Assembly (NCBI GenBank): GCA_013361015.1
Contig: JABWAN010000452.1
Span: 1 to 5,441 of the forward strand
Source of the DNA: Candidatus Zhuqueibacterota bacterium
Lineage (GTDB): Bacteria; Zhuqueibacterota; Zhuqueibacteria; Zhuqueibacterales; Zhuqueibacteraceae
Direction: 5' to 3'
Length of the DNA: 5,441 bases
The notes beneath the pieces are model-generated. The model worked only from the letters and a program-made list of their open reading frames with translations, was not told the origin of the DNA and searched no databases. Of this stretch, positions 1-4,821 are shown piece by piece. The stretch's first letter is position 1. Every line of letters begins with the position of its first letter. A program made the position numbers and the translations under genes.

Positions 1-1139
1 GGCAATTGAAAACGAATCGTCGTGCTCGCGTTGGTTAAGCCGCGCGTGGGAAAGGGATTTGGAAAATTTTGCGCCAACTCGAACGCGCCGGGCAATTCAT
101 GCGTCTGTACAGTGACCGCGGTTGCCGGCTTGGTATATTTGTAAACCGTGCGGCCGACCGCATAGCCCAGCGTGTCACTCAGAAAACGTACGCGATTCAT
201 ACTCGCGCCAAACCCCGCGGATTGCCAGGTGTCGCCGCCGTCTTTGGTTTGATACGAAGGAAAAGAACTGTTGCCGCCGATCCAGCCATTGCGCTCATCC
301 ACAAAGCCGATGCCCTGCACGAAATAGTAGCTGCTCGAGAAGAGCTTCTCCTGCCAGGTTCTGCCGCCGTCCGTGGTTTTCAAAAAATAAATCGGCGTGG
401 CGCTATTGCGTTGCAGCGAAACATATCCCACTTTGCGCGAAGGGAAAGAAATCTTCCAGCACCATTCTCCGGCGCGCGTTGTGGTAAAACGCTTCTGCCA
501 AGTTTGGCCGCCGTTCGCCGTGTATAGAATCACGCCGTTCGCATTGCTGTGCGTGGCATTGGTCAAGCCCACGGCTATGCCCGTGTCGGGATGAAAGAAA
601 TAAACGTCGATCAAACCGGCCGCGTATGCGCTCATGTTTTGCGCTTGCCACGTTGCGCCGCGATCGGCTGTGCGTGCGAAAAATGCCGGCCCGCGTACGC
701 GCCCCACCGCGCAAATCACGGAATCATTCACCACGTGCATGCCGCATAGCCCGCGCGGCTTGGGGCCAAGGAACGTGTTCATCGGTTGCCAAGTTTGGCC
801 GCCATCTTGCGTGTGATACAACGTTGTGGAATCGGTCGCGCTGAACTCGCCCGGGCCCACGTTGCCGGTCCAACCGTTTTGTGCATCGAAAAATCCGATC
901 GAACGAAAGTGCGCACGCGGCTCCTCAAATTGTTTCTGCCATGAACCGCCGCCGTCAACCGTGCGATAAATTTGGCCGGAGCCGTTGACGATCCAGCCGA
1001 GGCTTGCCGTGATGAAGTAAACGTCGTTGTAGCGCGTGAGAATAGGAACGTTGGTGAGCGTTTGCCACGTTTGCCCGAGAAGATTATTGCAAGCGATCAA
1101 ACCCATCAATGCCACGAGCCGCACAATACGATAAGCCAC
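1..1139 (-). CDS. Secreted Asp-box (BNR) repeat protein with type IX secretion C-terminal sorting domain, partial (3' end outside window)
   Basis: The reverse strand is open from a GTG at 1139-1137 to the left edge (379 codons, no stop). The start is supported by AAGGAG six bases upstream. Residues 1-22 look like a signal peptide: two Arg, then a hydrophobic run, with LIAC at 14-17 also fitting a lipobox, so lipoprotein export is possible. Six Asp-boxes of the form T-x-[DN]-x-G-x-[TS]-W follow at residues 60-67, 110-117, 157-164, 207-214, 255-262 and 298-305. Each is preceded or followed by a GW/GY/GI beta-strand motif (for example NGWIGG at 284). This is the layout of a sortilin/BNR or YCF48-like beta-propeller. 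Residues 353-363 read FELAQNFPNPF, followed by TTIRFQL: the start of the Por/type IX secretion sorting or FlgD-Ig-like domain found in FCB bacteria. Inference: an exported or surface-attached protein; ligand unknown. The true C-terminus lies beyond position 1. Confidence 0.92.
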   Translation of the reverse strand, partial: MAYRIVRLVALMGLIACNNLLGQTWQTLTNVPILTRYNDVYFITASLGWIVNGSGQIYRTVDGGGSWQKQFEEPRAHFRSIGFFDAQNGWTGNVGPGEFSATDSTTLYHTQDGGQTWQPMNTFLGPKPRGLCGMHVVNDSVICAVGRVRGPAFFARTADRGATWQAQNMSAYAAGLIDVYFFHPDTGIAVGLTNATHSNANGVILYTANGGQTWQKRFTTTRAGEWCWKISFPSRKVGYVSLQRNSATPIYFLKTTDGGRTWQEKLFSSSYYFVQGIGFVDERNGWIGGNSSFPSYQTKDGGDTWQSAGFGASMNRVRFLSDTLGYAVGRTVYKYTKPATAVTVQTHELPGAFELAQNFPNPFPTRGLTNASTTIRFQL

Positions 1140-1145
1140 GATCCA

Positions 1146-1151
1146 CTCCTT
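1146..1151 (-). promoter_or_regulatory. Shine-Dalgarno site fixing the GTG start of the BNR protein
   Basis: Read on the reverse strand this is AAGGAG, followed by six bases and then GTG at 1139. It is a near-consensus site at ideal spacing. It settles the choice of a GTG start over any internal ATG, and it leaves the signal peptide intact. Confidence 0.8.
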
Positions 1152-1163
1152 CCAAGTTCTACC

Positions 1164-1293
1164 TAGTGCTGCATCAATTAGTGTCGTGCAAAATAGGACT
1201 TCCCCGCGACTTTACAAGCAGAATTTGCCGCGCACAAATTTTTTGCGTTGCAAACCAGTATAGCGATCAACGTGCTGGGGCATTGCAGCACTA
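1164..1293. repeat. 10-bp inverted repeats bounding a 130-bp segment (possible MITE-like element)
   Basis: TAGTGCTGCA at 1164-1173 is matched by its exact reverse complement TGCAGCACTA at 1284-1293. Directly outside both arms is the trinucleotide ACC (1161-1163 and 1294-1296), which would fit a 3-bp target duplication. The interior has no ORF of note. Ten perfect bases is short, and a 3-bp flank match has a chance probability of about 1 in 64, so the mobile-element reading is speculative. A pair of regulator sites is the alternative. Confidence 0.3.
1190..1217 (-). promoter_or_regulatory. Weak candidate sigma70-like promoter for the BNR protein
   Basis: On the reverse strand TTGTAA (1217-1212) and TATTTT (1195-1190) are separated by 16 bases. 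Each matches the sigma70 consensus at four of six positions. The position, about 40 bases upstream of the Shine-Dalgarno, is sensible. Such matches are common by chance, and FCB bacteria often use a different promoter consensus, so this is only a candidate. Confidence 0.2.
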
Positions 1294-1471
1294 ACCGCCT
1301 TCGCCACGCACTGCAAGCACGGAAAGCGCAATCTCCCAAGAGAGGGCTACGAAATTTCGTATTGCGCTTCACTAGAAATTTGCAAAAATTGCAGCAAGAG
1401 AACCGCGCCGTTCTACAGTTAACTCCACGGCGAACTCCCATGTTGATGACTTCAATAACCGGTTCGAGCCC

Positions 1472-2785
1472 ATGCTAACCAACCCATTCACACCTTCGGA
1501 AATTGCCGTCCGGCCGAATGATTTCTTCGGCCGTGGTGAAGAACTGCACCTCATTGCGCACGCGCTGACTAAAGGCTCCGTCGCGATTCAAGGCCCGATG
1601 GGCATGGGAAAATCTTCACTGCTCTCAAAGGCTCGGCTGCTCATGGAAGACAAGCCGCAGGCCGCACAATCCGTCATTGCCGTGGGCGACAAGGAGGTGA
1701 AAACAATTGAAGAGGCCGCGCGCCTGCTTTTGCAGTCATTCGTTCAAATGAACGAAGCCGGCAACACGCTGACGGTTCATTTGAGAACGAGCTGCACAAT
1801 AGCAGCCGCTGAAATTTGCGGATACTTGAAAGCCGGGCACGATCTTGCCGCGCTCAAAAAGATCATCGAAACAGAGACTTTAAAAAAGATTCTCGCAGAC
1901 CGGCAGCTTCTGATTCTGGCCATTGACGAAGCGGACAAATGCCCGATTCCCCTCGCGCGGCTTATTCGCAGCCTCACTATGCATGCGCAGCAAAACGGCG
2001 TGAAGAACGTGCGCTTTTTGTTGGCGGGGGTGAGTCCATTTCTTCAAGCGATGCTAAAAGAAGACGCCGGGGTCAATCGCTTCTTTGCGAAGACGATTAC
2101 TTTATCTCCCATGCCGTTGGAAGAGGCCGCGCTGCTCATCGAAACCAAGCTCGCGCAAGTGGTGCGCGAGGCCGAGCACAATGGTCTGCGCCTGCAAGTG
2201 CTGCCCTCCGTCATTGCGCGCGTCGCCGCGCTTTCCGGCGGCCATCCTCATTTGCTGCAACTATTGGGAACTTATTTGGTGGCCAACGAAGAGGGCAACC
2301 CTGATGGCGTCATCAATTCCAGAGATCTCATCGACGCGCTGCGCAAAATTTGTTATGAAGATCGTGGCTTCGTTTATGACGCAACACTGCGCCAGTTGGA
2401 AATTTACGGCATGTTGGAAGCACTCAAGAATCTCTTCGGCATCGCCTCGCCGGAATTTCCCACCAGAATGGCGCGCCGTGCCGCACACAAAGTCGCGGAG
2501 GAGGAGGCCATTGCGTGGCTTATTGCCGAACATATTCTCTCCGTGGTTTCGCATGAAGAGTACGGTCTCATGGATGAATTTCTGCGCATTCGCATGCTCA
2601 TGGATGAAACCGAGCGGGAGAGTGAAATATTCAACTTGGAAAAACGGCTCATCCACCGCGGCGCGATTGGCGAGGAAAGATTAGCAGACGAAGGCGAGGC
2701 CTCCGAAGATGTCTATGCGCGAGGCGATCTGTTGTCCATCGAAGGGAATGAGCTGGATTTTATCGATCCCTCCAACGACAGTTGA
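1472..2785 (+). CDS. AAA_16/ORC-like P-loop ATPase, 437 aa
   Basis: The N-terminus has the NPF...P...FFGRGEEL lead-in (residues 4-25) typical of bacterial AAA_16/Orc1-Cdc6-like ATPases. Walker A is GPMGMGKSS at 41-49, with the catalytic Lys at 47. Walker B is LLILAIDEAD at 146-155, with Asp152 and Glu153. A sensor-1-like strand RFLLAGVSPF follows at 181-190, then an LSPMPLEEA turn at 211-219 and LSGGHPHLLQLL at 254-265, the usual small helical lid segment. Residues 300-380 are helical and may form a winged-helix-like region. The last 60 residues are acidic. No transmembrane segment or effector domain is recognisable. The ATG is the only sensible start: the frame upstream is open to a TAG at 1373-1375 but holds no ATG, GTG or TTG. 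The ribosome binding site is poor, only GAG three bases before the ATG. The gene stands alone, divergent from the BNR gene. Related ATPases act as regulatory or remodelling switches; the target here is unknown. Confidence 0.9.
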   Translation: MLTNPFTPSEIAVRPNDFFGRGEELHLIAHALTKGSVAIQGPMGMGKSSLLSKARLLMEDKPQAAQSVIAVGDKEVKTIEEAARLLLQSFVQMNEAGNTLTVHLRTSCTIAAAEICGYLKAGHDLAALKKIIETETLKKILADRQLLILAIDEADKCPIPLARLIRSLTMHAQQNGVKNVRFLLAGVSPFLQAMLKEDAGVNRFFAKTITLSPMPLEEAALLIETKLAQVVREAEHNGLRLQVLPSVIARVAALSGGHPHLLQLLGTYLVANEEGNPDGVINSRDLIDALRKICYEDRGFVYDATLRQLEIYGMLEALKNLFGIASPEFPTRMARRAAHKVAEEEAIAWLIAEHILSVVSHEEYGLMDEFLRIRMLMDETERESEIFNLEKRLIHRGAIGEERLADEGEASEDVYARGDLLSIEGNELDFIDPSNDS

Positions 2786-2948
2786 GCAAAAGTTATGAAT
2801 GCATTCTAGCACATTACAGAAACTTGTTCATACCTGAATTGAAATGCACGTCCTGTAAGCGCCTCCCCGCCGTCCTCGCTACGCAAAAAATATTGGCTAT
2901 CTACAAAAAACGTTTGTTATGCTGGTGGCCATTCCGTATGTTTTTAAT
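2786..2948. other. Intergenic region upstream of the efflux operon
   Basis: This 163-nt gap should carry the end of the ATPase transcript and the promoter of the metal-efflux genes. Visible elements are a perfect 10-bp palindrome GAATGCATTC at 2797-2806 and a dyad ACAAA-(5 nt)-TTTGT at about 2903-2917, close to the downstream start. I see no clear hairpin-plus-T-run terminator and no convincing -35/-10 pair. The dyad is the only operator candidate and does not match a metal-regulator box I recognise. Confidence 0.4.
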
Positions 2949-3401
2949 ATGACTTCTTCATTTCCTAAAAGCCGTAAATGCTTGTTGGCCGTTGCGTTGA
3001 TCATCGGGCATCTCGTTGCTAGCTTTCTTGCACCGTGGTTTCATCAGCATGCCGGAGAAGATCACGCCGAAGTAAAAGGCGATTTTTATCATTCGCACAT
3101 TTCGGCGGTTGCTTCGCATGCACTGGAATTTGAGCAAGATCATCACGATTTGCCGGACGGCTTGCATCTTTTCGAAGGCTCGCAGCTATTCGAGAAAATG
3201 CAAGCTGCCATCGCTGCGCATTTCGGGCAAATTTTCGCTCCCGGCAAATTTGCGCCGCAGATTGATTTTTTCGTTTCGCCCTTTGTTGAAAATTCTCCCC
3301 AAAATTCTATCGTCAAAGCTGTCCTCAAGCTTCCACCAATTCAACCTGCCCGAGATTATTTCGCTCTAACCGCTACAGGCCTTTCGCCTCCGCTCGCCTG
3401 A
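2949..3401 (+). CDS. Small His-rich exported or membrane-anchored protein heading a metal-efflux operon, 150 aa
   Basis: From ATG 2949 the protein starts with a Lys/Arg-bearing segment (SFPKSRK) and a hydrophobic stretch at residues 11-30, so it is a signal peptide or single membrane anchor. The next 60 residues hold ten histidines in clusters: HQH at 32-34, then H39, HSH at 48-50, H57, HH at 65-66, H73 and H91. The C-terminal tail (residues 128-150) is Pro-rich and ends in SPPLA. An in-frame ATG at 2919 would add ten residues ahead of the charged segment. I prefer 2949 because it gives a normal signal sequence, but neither start has a good Shine-Dalgarno. It lies 111 nt upstream of a CzcC-like gene on the same strand. 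Small His-rich exported proteins such as CzcI are known near RND metal-efflux genes; placing this one in such a family is inference from context and composition. A periplasmic metal-binding or sensing role is likely. Confidence 0.75.
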   Translation: MTSSFPKSRKCLLAVALIIGHLVASFLAPWFHQHAGEDHAEVKGDFYHSHISAVASHALEFEQDHHDLPDGLHLFEGSQLFEKMQAAIAAHFGQIFAPGKFAPQIDFFVSPFVENSPQNSIVKAVLKLPPIQPARDYFALTATGLSPPLA

Positions 3402-3499
3402 TTTTCCTTTTTTCCGTTTTGTCTTTTACCGATTTCAATCGAACGAACCTCGCAAGAGACCATCGAAACGGCATTTCTTTTTCTAAAATGTAACCAAGC
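3402..3499. other. Pyrimidine-rich leader between the His-rich gene and the outer-membrane-factor gene
   Basis: The spacer opens with a T-rich tract (about 3401-3428) and then holds a short dyad CGATT-TC-AATCG at 3430-3441. A weak stem (CAGGC at 3376-3380 with GCCTG at 3396-3400) precedes the T tract and could give partial termination or attenuation. The evidence is too weak to call a terminator. The genes may still be co-transcribed. Confidence 0.3.
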
Positions 3500-3504
3500 G
3501 GAGG
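3500..3504 (+). promoter_or_regulatory. Shine-Dalgarno favouring the TTG start of the outer-membrane factor
   Basis: GGAGG lies eight bases before TTG at 3513 but seventeen bases before the in-frame ATG at 3522. The spacing therefore favours initiation at TTG, giving a protein beginning MKHM. Either start leaves the signal peptide functional. Confidence 0.65.
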
Positions 3505-3512
3505 ATCTCGTT

Positions 3513-4757
3513 TTGAAACACATGCAACTCGTCACTTGGTTTCTTTTCTTGTTTGGATTTTCGAGCATTGCAACACCGCAAGAAATGAAGCCGGCCCAAA
3601 CTTTAACGTTACAACAAGCCCTCGAACGCGCGCTGGCGAATTATCCGGCGCTGCAAATTCAACGTTATGAGATCGAGCAGGCGTTGGGACTTAAAACCAC
3701 CGCCGGCCTGTTGCCCAATCCCGTGCTTTCTTATTACAAGGAAAATCTCAAACTCGGCGGGTTAAAAGGCGGCGAAGAAGTACTCTCCGCCGGTTTGCCG
3801 TTGAATTTTCTTTGGAACCGTTGGTCACAAACCAACGCCGCAAACGCGCAGGTGGAAGCAGAGAACCTCACGCTTGCCAACGTGCAGCGTTTGGTAAAAT
3901 TTGAAGTGCAAAAAGCGTTTGTCGAATGCTATTATGCCGATCAAAGTTATCAGGCTTGGCAGAAAGCCGCCGCCGTTTTCAGGCAAGCCGCGACTGCCGG
4001 CAAGATTCGTTTGGCCGATGGCGACATCTCCGGTTACGAGCAGCAGCGCATTGCGTTGGAACAGCAACGTTACCAAAAGGCTGCCGGAGAAGCGCAGGTG
4101 GAATTCATCAACAGCCGGCGGCGACTAGCTTTTTTGCTCGACCCGACGCGGAGCGAAATGCAGTTTGAACCGACCGATGATTTTCAAACTCCTGCCACAG
4201 AAATGAATTTGGAAAAGCTGCTCGCATACGCGAGGCAAAATCGTCCCGACTTGCAAGCGGCGCGCGCCATAGCGCGCAGCAAGCAAGCGGCATTGCGCGC
4301 GGCCAAATGGCAGCGTTTGCCGGAAGCCAGTGTTTCTGCCGGTTACAAAAAGCAGGTGGATGATTTCAAAGGCGCGGTGATACAGGTCAATCTCGGCTTC
4401 CCGCTCTTCGACCGCAATCAAGGCGCCGTGCGCAGCGCCCGCGCCGCGCATGAGCAGCAAATCACCGCCACAGGGTTGTTGGAAAAACAAATCGCGCTGG
4501 AAGTGCGGCAAGCTTACGACCGCTATCGCCTTTACCGTGAATTGTTGGAAACGCGCGACGACGAGCAACCGGAATCCATGTTGGAGATCGCGCAATTCTC
4601 GTATGCCGAAGGCGAGATGCCGCTCATCGAGCTGCTCGACGGCGTTCGTGCATACAGCGAAGCTTTTCAAACCCGCTTTGATTTACTGTTGCAATATCAA
4701 CTGAGCATGTTTGAATTGGAGAAAGCCGCCGCAACTGGAACATGGTCACAAAATTGA
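3513..4757 (+). CDS. TolC-family outer-membrane factor of a CzcC/CusC-type heavy-metal RND efflux system, 414 aa
   Basis: This protein forms the outer-membrane/periplasmic duct of a tripartite exporter. Residues 1-20 are a signal peptide (hydrophobic WFLFLFGF, likely cleaved near SIA-TPQ). The first OEP half starts with LTLQQALERALANYPAL at 31-47 and AGLLPNPVLSYY at 64-75, with the helix motif ADGDISGYEQQRI at 168-180. The second half starts with NRPDLQAARA at 243-252, then has PEASVSAGYK at 270-279, the family-typical LGFPLFDRNQGAV at 294-306, and EGEMPLIELLDGVRAY at 366-381. The LPNP, PLFDRNQG and LLDGVRAY motifs are typical of the CzcC/CusC branch. The length is normal for it, and there is no lipobox, so unlike CusC it is probably not acylated. 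It starts at TTG, set by the upstream GGAGG. The next gene begins 64 nt downstream. The metal specificity cannot be read from the sequence. Confidence 0.93.
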   Translation: MKHMQLVTWFLFLFGFSSIATPQEMKPAQTLTLQQALERALANYPALQIQRYEIEQALGLKTTAGLLPNPVLSYYKENLKLGGLKGGEEVLSAGLPLNFLWNRWSQTNAANAQVEAENLTLANVQRLVKFEVQKAFVECYYADQSYQAWQKAAAVFRQAATAGKIRLADGDISGYEQQRIALEQQRYQKAAGEAQVEFINSRRRLAFLLDPTRSEMQFEPTDDFQTPATEMNLEKLLAYARQNRPDLQAARAIARSKQAALRAAKWQRLPEASVSAGYKKQVDDFKGAVIQVNLGFPLFDRNQGAVRSARAAHEQQITATGLLEKQIALEVRQAYDRYRLYRELLETRDDEQPESMLEIAQFSYAEGEMPLIELLDGVRAYSEAFQTRFDLLLQYQLSMFELEKAAATGTWSQN

Positions 4758-4799
4758 AAGGGCACAAAAATACTTTTGTGAGCTTTCACTTTTGTGTCC
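4744..4799 (+). repeat. Long near-perfect hairpin spanning the stop codon of the outer-membrane-factor gene
   Basis: Successive pairing blocks run from outside in. GG 4744-4745 pairs with CC 4798-4799, then there is a T/T mismatch. CACAAAA 4747-4753 pairs with TTTTGTG 4790-4796, then a T/C mismatch. TGAAAG 4755-4760 pairs with CTTTCA 4783-4788, then two opposed bases on each side (GG and AG). CACAAAA 4763-4769 pairs with TTTTGTG 4774-4780 around the loop ATAC. That is 22 paired positions of 26. The stop codon TGA (4755-4757) lies inside the stem. A T run follows at 4806-4810, just before the next Shine-Dalgarno. Possible roles are transcript stabilisation, attenuation or partial termination between the channel and adaptor genes. 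Because each CACAAAA can pair with either TTTTGTG, alternative folds exist. Confidence 0.75.
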
Positions 4800-4810
4800 C
4801 AACACTTTTT

Positions 4811-4815
4811 GAGGA
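4811..4815 (+). promoter_or_regulatory. Shine-Dalgarno of the adaptor gene
   Basis: GAGGA lies six bases before ATG 4822, at standard spacing, and fixes this start. It sits 11 bases after the end of the preceding hairpin, so folding could influence ribosome access. Confidence 0.75.
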
Positions 4816-4821
4816 AAAATC

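Larger units (their letters stand above)
1140..1471. other. Divergent intergenic region (332 nt), no gene seen
   Basis: This region separates the starts of two divergently transcribed genes, so it should hold promoters for both. I found no convincing coding sequence. What is visible: the Shine-Dalgarno of the left gene; a 10-bp inverted repeat at 1164-1173 and 1284-1293; seven TGCA tetranucleotides between 1170 and 1393; a perfect palindrome GAAATTTC at 1351-1358; and a short dyad TGCAA-AAA-TTGCA at 1381-1393. No strong Shine-Dalgarno precedes the right-hand gene. Confidence 0.7.

Noticed and set aside
69..844. Several overlapping forward frames (for example 69-527, 549-749, 626-844) and the reverse frame 403-714
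   Set aside because: The reverse frame 1-1139 encodes a coherent repeat protein with signal peptide and sorting tail across all of this. The others are Arg/Cys/Ala-rich shadow translations.
972..1478. Short frames over the divergent intergenic region (972-1166, 1109-1294, 1178-1441 reverse, 1248-1478)
   Set aside because: None has a good ribosome binding site, a domain, or coding-like composition, and they overlap one another on both strands.
2085..2684. Open frame of 199 codons inside the ATPase gene, in another forward frame
   Set aside because: It is Arg, Ser and Trp-rich with no motif and fully overlaps the ATPase, whose Walker motifs are intact. It is a shadow frame.
3376..3428. Possible intrinsic terminator after the His-rich gene
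   Set aside because: The stem is only 5 bp with a 15-nt loop (or 4 bp with a 5-nt loop), lies inside the coding sequence, and the T tract is broken by C. The following gene has no obvious promoter of its own, so read-through is more likely.
4125..4670. Reverse-strand open frame of 181 codons opposite the outer-membrane-factor gene
   Set aside because: It lies antisense to a well-matched TolC-family protein, with no ribosome binding site and no recognisable domain.
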